Source of the DNA: Arbacia lixula
Lineage: Eukaryota > Echinodermata > Echinoidea > Arbacioida > Arbaciidae
Assembly: GCA_963669155.1 (NCBI GenBank)
Contig: OZ022579.1
Location: 16,153,040 to 16,217,039, forward strand
Direction of reading: 5' to 3'
Length of the DNA: 64,000 nt
How positions within the stretch are numbered: position 1 is the first letter of the stretch; each line of letters begins with the position of its first letter. This document shows positions 45,742-58,069 of this stretch, piece by piece. The notes under the pieces are model-generated. The model did no database searches. It worked only from the letters and a program-made list of their open reading frames with translations, and had not been told where the DNA came from. A program made the position numbers and the translations under genes.

Positions 45742-48700
45742 ATGGAGTCTCCAGAGCCACAGGAAGTGTCTCTTTATATCTACGATTTAACTAAAGGCCT
45801 TGCTCGACAGTTATCGCTTGCACTCCTCAGTAAGTTAAAGACGCGTTGATTGAATTGTGGCCCTATACCAGTCCCACACGTCCAGTATGATGTTACTTGT
45901 GAACATTTCCGTGTGGTGGTAATTTCTCATTTATTTAACTTGAGAATGGAGATAGAAATAAAGACATGAAAATGTGAAAAATATTTGAGCGAGGGAGAGA
46001 AGGATTACAAAATAAAGTCTTAGTGCTTTCTCATGACATGTCACATGTTTCTGCTTCTGCTTCTGCTTCTGCTCGATACTGTACAAACGCCTCAGTGATG
46101 TGGCTATCACGTACAGATTGCGCATATGCAGCAGTCGGATGCAAAGCCTATTATATATTATGCAAAAACTTTACATTGTCTCGAACTTTGTGTTTTCCAG
46201 TAATTTCTTAAATATTTGTAGAGTTGGGGCACAACGGTAGTCGTCTGGAAGCTTGTTCCATGTGGGTAATGTTCTTGCTTGGATATAGAGATTGCTGATA
46301 GCACCTTTTATTTGCTCTTATGTGATCATAAATGAAGCTTTTAGATGAAAGTCTAGTCGTTGGTCTCCGGTGGACCGTATGGTGATTTTGATTTTTACTT
46401 CTATGAGTTGATATATTACTAGGGATCAGGCCGTGAGTTTCCTTGAAAACAATGTAGAGACGAGCTTTACACCGCCTGTCCTCTAAGGTCTCCCATCCTA
46501 GCTGTTTTAGCTGTCCGGTTGTAATCATTCATAACAAAACGTGCTGCACGACGTTGGATTTTTTCTATCATATCTTTGTTGGATTGTTGGTGAGGGTCCC
46601 ATACCGCATGGCAGTACTCCAATAAAGGCCGAACCAGTGTTTGATAAGCTATTGCTTTAGTAGGTTTATCACAGCTGTACAGATTTCTTCGTATGAGTCC
46701 AAGTTGTTTGTTTGCTTTTTTTACTATCTGTTGTATATGTGTATTCCATGACATGTCCGATGCGATCTCCACGCCTAAGTATGGGTGATGTGTCACTCTA
46801 CCGAGTATGTTTCCATTCATTGTAAAGTCGTTCAGGAATGGCTTGGTTTTATGTGTGACGGACATGCTATGGCATTTGGAGATGTTGAAACCCATTTGCC
46901 ATCTTGATTCCCATGAGCAGAGGGTGTTTATGTCATTTTGGAGGAGGACTGAATCTTCCGGACCACATATTTCACGATATAGAATACAATCGTCAGCAAA
47001 CAGACTAACACAAGACTTGTACATGTACATGGTCGCAGCATACTTTTATTAGCGTGCTTTCGTTTTCGACGACTGTGCAGAGTGCGACGGTAACAAAACC
47101 ACTTCCGTACCGTCGGGCGTATGAAGTGTCCGTCCTGCGGATAACTCGTTTCGTTTTTCAGGACGGCAACAACACACTGACCAATTTGATCACGTGTGCA
47201 TCCAGCCAGCCGGAGTATGGGCAATGGGCATGGCCTGGCGCACCGGTAGCAGAGGAAAGCCTAGGCCGGCCAAACCCGCAGAATAGCACGGTGAACATGG
47301 GGCGGAATGACCCACGCAACATGTAAACATCTTTACAAACTTTCTTTATTAGAAAGACCATAATCAATCTGATTTCATCCAACATGTGCAGTCATTTGTT
47401 CTGCCTTACTTTGTAATATCGTCACATATTCAAATAGAAACTTACGGAATGCATAGCTCAGTCTACTCTCGGAAATCTTCGTGCGCAGCAAACTTTGTGT
47501 GCGAATTCATTCGTATACAGCAAAATCAGGTTGGGTACCCGGCCGGCTTGACGTGTATACGTTGTCGTTTTCGGGGCGACGGTAAAACACCCCGAAAACG
47601 GTCGCACTCGATGGGACGACGGACAGGACGGGAGATTTGAGCATGCGCAGATAGGTCCATTCTGATTTTTACCGTCGCACTCTGCACCGTCGTCGAAAAC
47701 GAAAGCACGCTATTATCATATGCACTGTGCCGTACTAGTACTTGGGAAAATAATGCATTCTATGTGTAGTTGAATGTACGCCTATCTAGGTCATTCACAC
47801 ATTTTCAACTTTCCAATGATACCAAATCCAACAGTCGATATCTAAAAACAGGCAGACAAAACGCTGAATCTTCCTGGAATATATCCAGCAATCTTTAAGA
47901 TACAGAGTTTATTTAAGCACTATTCTATTTCTCACTATTTCTCACTCAGCTTTCCAATGATACCAAACTTGTTGGGGCTCCTTAACAAATTCAAAATCTC
48001 ACCAAACTCCCTACTGGTATGTATGGCAATTATGTTTGTATGTTGTTGTTCTTTTCTCTTCGTTTTCCTTCAGATAAGCAAATTGATGGTATCTGGCACA
48101 CTGGAATTGTCGTCTTTGGCAGAGAATACTTCTTTGGTGGAGGTGGAGTGGAGAGCTGCAGACCAGTAAGTTTATGAGATGCGCAATGTGTCACTCTGTT
48201 AGGAGCTTCATTGTGACTGAGTGCACCGTGTCACATGTGAATCGCATCCGAGCTTCATGATCAATAGCAGTGCAAAGTCTCGAACATTGCTGAGGTATAA
48301 TAGCTGGCATATGGACCAGCTATGAATTCACTATATTCCCCTTTTTGTCTGAACAAGTGAAATATCCCTTAATAGGTTTCAGAGTACTCAAATTTTAAGG
48401 TGCCTTCTGGGCAATCACTCCTGCTTTGCCACAGAAACTGAGTGTGCTGTATTTTTACTTATCTCATGTACAGTGCACAAGTGCTGTGTGCAGTACGTGG
48501 CAAAACTAATCACTTGTAGCTGCCCTCATACAGTTCAGATCAGTCTTATGTCATCCTGTCTGCTTCAAAATCCTTAAGGTATCTCTTTTTGTCTTTTAAA
48601 TGGATATATTTTATGATATGTTCTCTCCTTTCTGTCACTTTTTATTCCCCCTGACATTCACCCTCTTTATCCCTCACCATCCCTTTTCTTTTCCCCTTGA

Positions 48701-48919
48701 TTTTTTTAATCCCTTGTTTCTGTATCGTATTCTTAATTCTTACCCAACCCCCTCTTACTATCTCTCTTTCCCTCTGCATTTCTCCGTCCCTCTTGCCCTC
48801 TCTTCCCCATTTCTCTCTTCTCTATCTGTTTTTGGTTTCTCCCTCCACCTTTTCTCTGTCTCTCTGTCTCTCTGTCTCTCTGTCTGTCTGTCTGTCTCTC
48901 TCTCTCTGTCTCTCTCTCC

Positions 48920-48958
<39 letters not shown>

Positions 48959-51900
48959 CCTCTCTCTCTCCTTGTCCGTGCTCCCTCACACCACAGTGTG
49001 GGACCATCCTCGGCCAGCCTACACAGGTTATAAAGCTGGGAACGACACACGTTTGCTACTCACTTTTCCTGGAGTATCTTGGCGAGATGGGGGCATCAAC
49101 ATTCAGGTATTTTCAGTATCCACTATCAGTTTTGTCAGATTCAAGCTCTCAAAGGAGAACAAGACCCTAGAAATCAATTGATTTCTATCAAAGCAGAAAA
49201 AAACAAAGAAACTTAATGTTAAAAGTTTGAGGAAAATCAAATAAGCTACAAGAAATCTTAGAACATTTTTGAGAGTTTTGAAATCATAATCGTTCATGTG
49301 CAGACAAACTACTGCTGTATGGGATTGTGAGTAGTTCTTGTTACAGTTAAATCCTATCCAAGCCATGACATTTTTCTACTATGAGTATGGATGACATGTT
49401 TCTGCTATATGCATTAACCTCTCAAATGGTTACCGGTAATGTATGCATGTAAGTGCCAGAAATTGAAATGCCAATCGAAACTGTGAGGGCAAGAGATTGC
49501 AATATTGGAAAAAAAATCTACTGAAGTTGACTATTATACAAAATTACTCTGTAACTGTTTGATGACATATCTTCTCATTTCAAATGAATATCCGTGATGC
49601 ACACAAACACAAAAAGAAGTTCTTTGAATTTCATCTCATTGTCTATTGAATGTCTAAAAATGTGTCTTGCTGTCATGTCTGTTAAAGAGTGAATTTCCCA
49701 TAAGTGACATGATGTCCTGAAAGCGATCTAATCACGTCTCAATAACACATTAATTTTCACCCTGTAGTGGTGAGAGATACAATCTGTTCCATCACAACTG
49801 CAATAACTTCAGCAACGAAGTCTCCCAGTTTCTGACAGGGAACTCCATACCGCCCTACATCACTGATCTGCCTCAAGAAGTGCTCAATACGTGAGTATGC
49901 CGCCCTTCCACATTGTCATGAACCGGGGGGAGATCATGTGTAACAGGTGCTTTTTAACCCTGATGTTTTACAACAAACTCACTGTATTATGCTCTGCATG
50001 ATATCCCATGAGAACATAACAAAAATTACAAGGGCTCTTTTTCGCACAATGCATTTTCATTGATTGCGAGCATTAGGAGGAGAATGATATGAACCAAGTA
50101 GAACAGCCCAAAGTAGACAAATAAAATAGCTAGAAAAGTGAAATCATTTGCTGTCCATATTTATGGAACAAATCTTAAATCCATCATCAAGCTGTATAAA
50201 CTTTGCCATGGTTGACCTGCCACCTTAAATTGAATTTTCCAGCCCTACTGGCCAAATATGAAATCCCTCATTGAGTTATTGCTGTATTTTGCAATGATTG
50301 ACTGGGTTTCTCTCAATGTGTTCCCAGCCCTTTTTATCTAATATGAAACTCCTCCCTGAGTTATTTCTGTATTTCGCAATGCCTTAATACTCGCACTGTA
50401 TGATCCAGCTTTTTTGGCCAAATATAAAACCCCTCACTGAGTGATTATTTCTACATCTCTCAATGATTGACTGGCTTTCTCTCATTGTGTCTCAAAGCCC
50501 TTTTGGTGAAATATGAAACCCCTCACTGACTTATTTCTGTGATTGTCATGCCTTCTCTCACTGTGCTAGCCCTATTGGCCAAGCCATGAGACCCCTCATT
50601 GATGCGCTGGCTTACAACCCCACTGGTAGCCGGCAATCAGAGGGGTCCGAGGGGCCCTCTGTGTTTGACCAACAGGTCAGCGCCTCGACCCACCAGCCCC
50701 CTCCTGCTGACAAGCCCGCTGCCTCGCCCCCCACAGCTGCAACCACAAGCAGCAAAGGTACATTTATGCCGTACATCATGCAGCAAAAGTGACATGGAAG
50801 GATGTAAATCTACCTTCTTTCTTTAAACCCATGCTCGACCTTTGCTGAAAAGTTATGTGCTCTCAACAATTATGAACATGATTGAGTGGCAAAAGTTTCA
50901 CAGAGAGAACAAAAGAACTGTAGAATCTCATTTTGTTTGTCTAGTCTTGTTGGTTGCATCAATGCATCTACAATACTTTTGTGAGCATAGCAGATATCAG
51001 CAAGCAAAAAAGTTTTTCAAATAAAATATCTTGGTGGCATGTAAATGTACGCAAACACTGTTAATGATTTGTCCACATGTGTTGGAATGTGTACATCTTT
51101 CCTTGAATTTCTATCACTGAATTTGTCAACCCTCGATAGCTGTAACTACAAGCAGCGAAGGTACACGGGGTATACAACCAGTTTGACCATACACTTTGTG
51201 ATGGTCCATAATATAACTCAACTGGGTCCTTGTTCATAAAGCTGTGCCTAAGTTACGCAGGACTGGTGACCTGCTCTTGATTTGGCAGGTCACCAGTCAT
51301 GAGTAAAGTCGTCCATAACTTAAACTTTATGAAACAGGGCCCTGTTGAGTTTTTTTGTTTCGACTGGCTCTGAAAAGAGAAGAGAGGATGAGAGAAAAGT
51401 CTTCATTCTCAGAGGTTAGCTCTAAAAAGAGCTAGTAATCTCATTTGCATTGTTATAGCTCTGTAGAGATCTGGTAGCTCATTCGTTTAGGAATACCATT
51501 AGCTCTGACATCTGGTTGATAGATTATTGTTAGGAGCAAGAAGTGTTCGAAATTCAGTGAAATATGTACACATTCCATCAAATGTGGACAATTGACTTAA
51601 TCCAGTAACCTGTTAAAACACAAAGAGGTTACGATTGATTGTTATGAATTTACCTTGAATTAAGCATGTATCTGTACCAGTGTGATTTCATGGTCATTAA
51701 ACTGAACTAGGAGGTTTATTTGGTAATCAAATCACAATCAAGATCTCTTTGATGTATGACTGCATTTCTTATATCAGAAAAGACTGGTATGTTTGAAATA
51801 TACATGTGCCCTGTTCTGCTTGCCTAGTTTGTTTTTATCAACTGTTCATAAACCCCTTTGTGTGCCATTAGGCTGAGATCTCAAAGGGGGTTGAATCAAT

Positions 51901-54900
51901 CCCCCACCCCTCCCCCCGCCACAGAACAGTCCAAAAAGCCCAGCCTGATTAGGGTTAAAGGAAGCACACTGTGCCAGATTTAGGATAAAAGGATGTAGTA
52001 AACGTACTATCTAATGGTGAGCAAAGCACATAAGGAGTTTAGGATTTTGAAGTCATTACATATATTAATTTTAAGATGTAATACATGAACTAACATGTTT
52101 ATGAAACTATATTTGATTTTGGTTGGATTTGCTAGACACGTCACAGCAGAAAGAGGGGTCTGCGTCAGCTAAGCCTGAGGCAGCGCCATCGAACGAGAGT
52201 GACGAGGAAGACGACTTGTTCCTGCAGAAGCTGAGGGAGAGAAGACAGTCCAAGGCAGCCACCAGACTATGTTTGTTCAAGGAGGCTAATGTGAGTCAGT
52301 GCAGTTACTGCACCGTGTGTCTCAAAAAAAACTATACACTTTTGAAATGTTCGATTCTGGGAAGAATGATTTCCACGTATGAATAGCTTATGGTCTCAAC
52401 TTTCATCTGACACCAAAACGTCCAAAAATAATTCTTGCTTGAATAAGCACTCCCTCTTCATATTCATCAAGCGTAAATTTTATCTTTAGAATGTTGCTCA
52501 GGACCTATTTATTTGTGAATGAACCTTCTATGATTATTGGGAGCATTGTGTACATGTAAGCAACTGCATCAATTAAGTTCATTAGTTGTAATGGCTTTTG
52601 CTTTGATAAACCTTATTTTTTCTTATTTGTAGATTAACATATGGGCACTCTGGTAGATTTGTGAGCCTACATATATTTTTCTGCTAAATATGTCTATAAT
52701 GATTTAAATAGTTGATTAATTCATGTAATGTCTGCAATATTTTTTTTTCATTTGATGTTAAGCGCTTAGAGATACTTTTTTTGTTTGTAAATGTGGAGTT
52801 ATTATTATTATTGTATGTATGCCATGTATGAAAACCAATTGTTTAGTTATCATTTTCTTTCCCCGGTTTATTCTTACAGCCGGTGGCATGTGCAGATAGT
52901 ATAAAGGAGCATTTACCCAAGAGTCTCTTGACATCAGAGGAGCTCTCCATCCTAGACCAGATGAAAGATGCCTTCCAGGCGCCTAGCGACAGTCTTCTAG
53001 ATGATGACTGGGATAAGACACTCCCACCCGTCAAGCCAGGTTATTTCCTTGTCATAGGTAGGTCTGCAATATTTTGATTTCTGTCTCTTTTAAGAGGGTG
53101 TAAATCGCAAAATTGAGGAGCTTGTTTATCACAGGAAGCTATAAAAAGAGACTTCAAAGTTTTGAAAAAAATGACTTGAATGAAGTCAGTATTTCCTGTT
53201 ATAGAAGGGTTCAACTAATTCTTTGTGTTAGTATAAAATAGCTGTAACGATCACAAACACTTGGCTGCCTCTTATACCCCTTTCATTAATTCATGATATT
53301 TTAGTCTGCACCAGGCCCGCGCTAAAATAGTCTACACCAAGCGATTAAAATTGCTTTCAGTAAATATAGCAGAGCCGCGCCACTTTTACGATCACCCATT
53401 CAAAAACTCGGGCACGTAAGGGCAAAGTGTCATGGTAACTCATCGTTTCGTCGCTCACTTTTTTCTCTTCTTTGACCGTGTGAGGAATTTTGGCCGGGAC
53501 CTGGTGCTGCTATCATTTATAAACTCTTTGTTCGGCGCCTGGTGCGGGCCTGGCGCTGGCCTGGTGCTGGCCTGGCGCTGGCCTGGTGCTGATAAAAGCA
53601 GCACCAAAATAGCCCGGGCCATTCATAAACTTAAAGCGAGTTACTGAAAGGGGTATTAGTTGCCTTTTTCCTGCTCTTTCCGGCTTTTAGTATGACATCA
53701 AGAAGGCACAACATTCAGGAATTAGATGGCATAATCATGGATTGGTTTGTTCACTAGCACCCCTTTGTTTGTTGCCATACCAGGCAAGCTCCTCGGTAGG
53801 ACCGATCTGCCGCCCCTTGTCCTTACCCCCCTCATCCAGCTCCTCCAGCTGGCCTTCCTCCGGGAGGACGTCGTGGGTCTTCTCTGCACCAACGAGGACC
53901 GCACCATCATCGACTTCGTCAGCCGCTGCGAGTGCCAGACGCAGAAAGTGCAGGTGGAGACGATACGCCTGGTAAGCTGGCAACTTCGTTGCATTTGTAC
54001 ACTCTGAGCTGAGATCTGGGCCTCAATTGCATAGAACTCACCATTGATGTTACATGTAACCCTGTCATCAATGGTAACTACCTTGGTAACATCACTTACT
54101 AGCAACAGCTGATTAAATTCAAGGTTTCCATATGAGTTGCCACTGGTAGCAAAGTTACTATCAATGGTAAGTTATATGCAACAGGGTCCTGAACATTCAC
54201 TCCTTTTGAGAGATATGCCAGTGTATTCTTCAACACATCCAAAGAGGAAATCAACAGGATTTCATAAAAACTGTGTTCGTTAGAAAAAATATCATGAATA
54301 TTTATCAAAGCTGTATTGAAAAAGTAATTCTTGCAAAAGTCTTCCAGAAGATTTTTCATATGTTTAGATGTAATTTGACTTTGCACTTTAAGATTTGTGT
54401 TACATGATATTTTTTAACCTTGACCTCCAAACATTTTGTCCTTTATGCCTTTAAAAGTTTTTTAAAAATAATTTTTTACTTTTTCCAAAGCTCTGTAACA
54501 TGTGCCGGAGCAGCGAGGGTTATGCTTGGCTGATGTCCGAGAAAGAGTGGAGGGCGCCCTCTGCCAACGGAACGCCAACATCCAACGCCAAAATCAATAA
54601 AGGCCTGGTGATCAACATGCTCCTGAGTGGTGCCAATGTGATGTGTGAAGTAGCAGCCTCCCTTGTGTACAACTTCACCAGACATAAGGTAACCAAGAAG
54701 AAAACCCCACACTAGGCTTGCACCAGAAACTCGTGGCATTCTATAGGACTCAATGCTGTACTAAAGGGATCAATGTTTTGTAAGAATCTAATTGCATGCT
54801 GTACTACAGAAATTTCATGCTCGCTGTCACAACATTGTGGGGTTCTTCATTCCAGCAGACGAAGAATAACAATCGAAAATACATTAAAAACACCTTTTTT

Positions 54901-57900
54901 ACACAAATACCTGTATGAAAAAAAAATACTCCTTCATCAAAAACAGAAAAAGAGCATTTTATGGAATCATACAGCACACAAGTAAACATATGGGAGGGCA
55001 CCCCGCATGTGACGTCACAAAATAAAAATTTCTAAAGATCATTTTAGTCTTATCGTTGACAGATTTTCTTCAAACCTTCTACTGATATATGTTTCTTTGA
55101 CATTCTTGCTTTTGTTGAAGCTAACTTAACTTCAGGGTGGTCTATCCCCTAATTGTCACTTCTGTAAATTTGAAATATTACAAAACATACAGTATGCTCT
55201 TATCTTAACTGTTTGGCAAAGAATGCATTGAAGTGTTAGCTTGCTGGTTGCTTGCAAACAATACATTGATAATGTGATAAACATTTCAATGCTGTTGTGT
55301 GTTGTTCTCCCCAGGTTTCAGATGACCATGCAGTAGACTTTGGCAGTGCTCTATTGCAGATGCTTTCGACTGGAGAATTTGATGAGCCCACGAGTAAGTA
55401 AAAGTTATGTGTCCATCAAAACAAGAATTACATGTAAAGCGTCTTGCCAAAAGTTCAAGACACAAAAGACTGCGGTTTTATTGGGGAATCCTGTGCATGA
55501 TTTTTTTCTATGAAAGGCTCAATAATCCCCTGTCCTTTTCAGCGTTCTTTGTGTGCCAAATACGTGCACAGTCCTTTTCCTCACTATAACTATGGACCGT
55601 ACTGGGGTCCATGCTATAATACTATAATACGATGTGGCAGAATGAAACAGAATACCGGACGGACTGTTGTTGGAACGCTGGCCTTTTGGGTCTTTTCAAC
55701 CATCAGACTGCTATTTAGGAAAGATGGAAGTTTAAAGGTCCATCTGTTCTTTTGTCTAAAAAATGCAGTGGAGATGGTGAACATGTTTTGACAAGGCAGT
55801 GCAAACATTACATGTAGCGGTAGGCTAATAGTGATTTCGCCCCAACAAATTACTATAGAGCCCTCGTGAAAAAAGTATTTCCTATATTTTTTTTCAAGTG
55901 ATGCAAATGATATATATCTTCAACTGTGTTATTGTTCACTGCAAAAATTTATTTTTATTTTTTGTTGAAAACACTTGTTTGGTTAATATTCGGGATGAAA
56001 TAAGACAAGAAATGTGCTCACCAGTTTTGCAAGTAATGCAATTTGAGATATGTTTTCAACTGTTTTATTGCTCACTGCGAAAACAGATAGAATTTCAATT
56101 TTTGTGAAAAAAACACACACACACACATTTATATATATACGTGGTTACAAGTCGTGCCAAGAAGAAAATACTTGTGCTTTCCAGTTTTACAAGTGATTCT
56201 ATTTGGGATAGATTATCAACTGTTATTGTCCACAGATATAATGCAAATTCCAAAATGGTGTATATTTCTCATTGAACTCTATGTGTTATTTGATTGTACA
56301 TGCATACCGGTATATGTAAACCATGTTGTGTTATATGTCAAAGCAGGGCCCCCTGGTAGAACAGTGTTTAACCACTGAAGGGACTACCCTGGGTAAATGA
56401 TACTAATAAATAAATAAATAAATGATGTACAGGGGAACCCCATTATAACGAGCACGGGTATAGCGAGAACCCTGCTATTACGAGGACATTCTTTGGGTCC
56501 TGATTTTTCTTATATAGACCTCCGTGTATTCTGTTTTCAAATAACGAAATCGGCTATCGCAAAATTTCTGCTATAGCTTGCAAATTCCCAGCCCAAGAAT
56601 AAAGAAAAAGAAGGGAAATTGACTCCGTTATTACAAGCACTCCCTTCAGCCTCGCCGCCCAGCGAGGGAAACGCAACAACAGCACAAGCAATTTTCTTCG
56701 CGCTGTTAAATGATGATCACACACACCGTACAAGAATCCACACACACTCACAACCACACATGCATATGTCCACATAACGTGTATGCGGTACTGCTAGAGC
56801 TGTATCTCTATACGGCTCTAGGTACTGCACGCCCCCGCGCCCAACCATCAACACAGTCACGCACGCACATGGCAAGAGCCTCTAAACACATGTGACACCA
56901 CACGTGTACTAACGCGGCCGTGCATGCATGAAGATTGTGTTCAATATTGCTTACACGCGGTCATGACAGCAGGCGCGGTCGGGTAGTAACTGGGCCTCCC
57001 TGCTGCTTCATTTTGTCGGTAAATGGAGGCATTGGAAGTGTCATTTATTTACATTTTCAACTGTGCTGTTAGATATTTTAGTAGATTTTTAGCTACAGTC
57101 ATGAATTCAGTTTAGAATGCTTGCAAAGCCAATTAAATACTACAGTGGTTAATATGTTATTGTTTGTGTAGTCCAATAGATGCATTTGTTTCTGTATGTT
57201 TTGATCATGTACTGGTATAGCGAGCAATCCGCTAGTGAGGAAAAAGTGTGGGTCCCGTCACCCTTGTTATAACAGGGTTTCCCTGTATAATGTGACTGAA
57301 GATCTGAATGTCCGAGGTTTAAGCCCAGCCATGGCACTTTTGTCCATCAGTAAAATCATAAATCCACATTGCTGCTCTCCACCCAGGTGTATAATTGGGT
57401 ACTCGGTTGAAATGGAATGAGTGCGCCTTACTGACTGCCGTGATGCTAAATGATCTCTTGGGATCGGACAGGTATCACACTAGCCTAGGTACTAGGATGT
57501 GAGGTGCATATGGACGCAACCCAGTCTGTCAGCAACTATGTCTGGTAACACAGACTACGCCCTAACGACGTCATAGCTCCTCTGGCTTCTGGGCATAGTC
57601 TGTGTTACCAGACATAGTTGTTAACAGACTGGGTTGTGTCCATACACCTCACGTGATAGTACCTAGGCTAGTGTCACATCGATTTACAACATCTGATGTT
57701 CAGGGTAATAATGTTTTAAATGCTTAGGGATGTTTCTGTATCATATTAAGTGCTATATTAATACAGAGTATTATTATTAGTGCATGGGGTGTTCTCATCA
57801 CGATATCAAGTTTGAACTAAAGTCACCAAATTGTTTGTGTTCCTTTTGCTCTGGTGAATGGCAGTTTCTAAGTCTGAATGCGGTTGCATTTGTTTCTTTC

Positions 57901-58069
57901 TTTCCTAGTTTTCTACGCGGTTAGCGCCCTCTACGGTCTTATGGGGAACGGTGAGGTGATGTGCCTGGCAACGGTCATGGGTTTCAGCACCGATAAGTGG
58001 GTCGGAATGTCTGACCGCATCAACACGGTCATCTTGGACATGGGTCTGCTTCTAGAGGACAAGTACTAG
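45742..58069 (+). CDS. DESI1: DESI1-type PPPDE isopeptidase with C-terminal PUL domain, complete, 11 exons
   Basis: Papain-like PPPDE protease related to human DESI1, a SUMO isopeptidase also reported to remove S-palmitoyl groups. Exons: 45742-45829, 48074-48165, 48997-49106, 49768-49890, 50570-50757, 52136-52290, 52880-53057, 53784-53971, 54491-54688, 55315-55393, 57909-58069 (TAG). Phases agree, giving 519 aa. Residues 1-150 align with human DESI1 ([50 protein letters not shown]). The catalytic pair falls at His38 and Cys108, the same numbers as in human. Residues 150-250 are a Pro/Ser/Asp/Glu-rich linker. Residues ~255-519 match the PUL domain of PLAA/Ufd3 (for example [20 protein letters not shown] against human [20 protein letters not shown]). 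Human DESI1 (168 aa) lacks this half. PUL binds the C-terminus of p97/Cdc48, so a p97-linked role is inferred. Divergent from PALB2. Confidence 0.93.
46208..47036 (-). mobile_element. 5'-truncated CR1/Jockey-type LINE fragment
   Basis: In DESI1 intron 1. The minus strand encodes the last reverse-transcriptase blocks and C-terminus: [53 protein letters not shown], then, in another frame from about 46500, [17 protein letters not shown] to [10 protein letters not shown] stop. At least one frameshift. It is a different family from the LINE at 36.5-40.5 kb, with about 40% similarity by eye. Its 5' break abuts the element at 47049-47716. Confidence 0.8.
47049..47716. mobile_element. DNA element with 46-bp terminal inverted repeats
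   Basis: The left end is TAGCGTGCTTTCGTTTTCGACGAC, then TGTGCAGAGTGCGACGGTAA. The right end is TTACCGTCGCACTCTGCACC, then GTCGTCGAAAACGAAAGCACGCTA. Flanking TTAT on both sides may be the target duplication. The 660-bp interior has no transposase motif; part of it (47535-47600) forms a CGTTGTCGTTTTCGGGG / CCCCGAAAACG hairpin. Confidence 0.75.
48853..48990 (+). repeat. TCTG/TC microsatellite beside the DESI1 exon 3 acceptor
   Basis: (TCTCTG)n and (TC)n run up to within ~20 bp of the exon at 48997 and form its pyrimidine tract. Confidence 0.9.
50237..50560 (+). repeat. Four upstream copies of the start of DESI1 exon 5
   Basis: The real exon begins at 50570: TAG/CCCTATTGGCCAAGCCATGA then GACCCCTCATTGATG. 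Copies with CAGCCCTACTGGCCAAATAT, CAGCCCTTTTTATCTAATAT, CAGCTTTTTTGGCCAAATAT and AAGCCCTTTTGGTGAAATAT start near 50242, 50329, 50408 and 50499. Each is followed by GAAA.CCCTCA.TGAGTTATT. Spacing is 71-91 bp. All keep an AG before CCC or its counterpart, so each is a potential acceptor. Confidence 0.8.
51130..51172 (+). repeat. Downstream copy of the end of DESI1 exon 5 with donor
   Basis: AGCTGTAACTACAAGCAGCG then AAG/GTACAC.GG.TA at 51137 onward matches the real exon end AGCTGCAACCACAAGCAGCA then AAG/GTACATTTATG (donor at 50758). The copied GT is intact. The offset is about 404 bp. DESI1 exon 5 thus has edge copies on both sides. Confidence 0.65.
51226..51345. mobile_element. Small palindromic repeat, family C-like
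   Basis: The ends are GGTCCTTGTTCATAAAG and its loose complement CTTTATGAAACAGGGCCC. The arms are AAGTTACGCAGGACTGGTGA and TCACCAGTCATGAGTAAAGT. Confidence 0.6.
53273..53658. mobile_element. Inverted-repeat element with an internal GC-rich 12-bp minisatellite
   Basis: The ends ATACCCCTTTCATTAATTC and GAGTTACTGAAAGGGGTAT are inverted repeats. Around 53540-53600 a unit GGCCTGGCGCTG / GGCCTGGTGCTG repeats about five times, and its complement GCACCA/CAGCACC recurs near both sides. In DESI1 intron 7. Confidence 0.65.
54015..54190. mobile_element. Family D-like palindromic repeat in DESI1 intron 8
   Basis: Left CTCAATTGCATAGAACTCAC with CATTGATGTTACATGTAAC and right AAGTTATATGCAACAGGGTC are inverted, with inner ATCAATGGTAACTACC and complement-like pieces. 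Related to 12615-12767. Confidence 0.55.
54880..55152. mobile_element. Family A repeat, truncated copy
   Basis: The right half of family A (CCGCATGTGACGTCACAAAA, then GACAGATTTTCTTCAAACC and TTCAGGGTGGTCTATCCCC) is present; the left outer arm is missing. In DESI1 intron 9. Confidence 0.65.
55620..56400. other. DESI1 intron 10, left part, no feature seen
   Basis: AT-rich intron with weakly repeated segments (TTTTGCAAGT.AT.CAATTTG at 56020 and TTTTACAAGTGATTCTATTT at 56184), a CA run at 56112-56127, and no exon or element that I can support. Confidence 0.4.
56431..57290. mobile_element. Tc1/mariner-type non-autonomous element
   Basis: The left end is TA-CAGGGGAACCCCATTATAAC and the right end GTTATAACAGGGTTTCCCTG-TA, inverted and TA-flanked. 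Internal TATAGCGAGAACCC and AACGAAATCGGCTATCGC match the split element at 13921-15433. The interior 56640-56960 is richer in CG/CA motifs and carries no transposase. Confidence 0.65.
57292..57785 (+). mobile_element. tRNA-derived SINE interrupted by a palindromic element
   Basis: A B-box-like GGTTTAAGCCC at 57317 is followed by CACATTGCTGCTC and CACCCAGGTGTATAATTGGG, as in the SINEs at 16270 and 23655, and a tail with ATATTAATACAGAGTATTATTATTAG. A palindrome at about 57475-57680 (ACTAGCCTAGGTACTAG ... AGTACCTAGGCTAGTGT, inner CAGTCTGTCAGCAACTATGT) is inserted in it. Confidence 0.65.

Noticed and set aside
47050-47330. Extra DESI1 exon or small gene at 47054-47326
   Set aside because: It lies within the inverted-repeat element at 47049-47716; DESI1 exons 1 and 2 already join in phase and match the human protein.
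53180-53215. Copy of the end of DESI1 exon 7 (TATTTCCTGTTATAGAAGGG)
   Set aside because: Resembles the exon-end/donor region at 53038-53062, but with gaps and over only ~25 bp; too weak to add to the exon-edge series.
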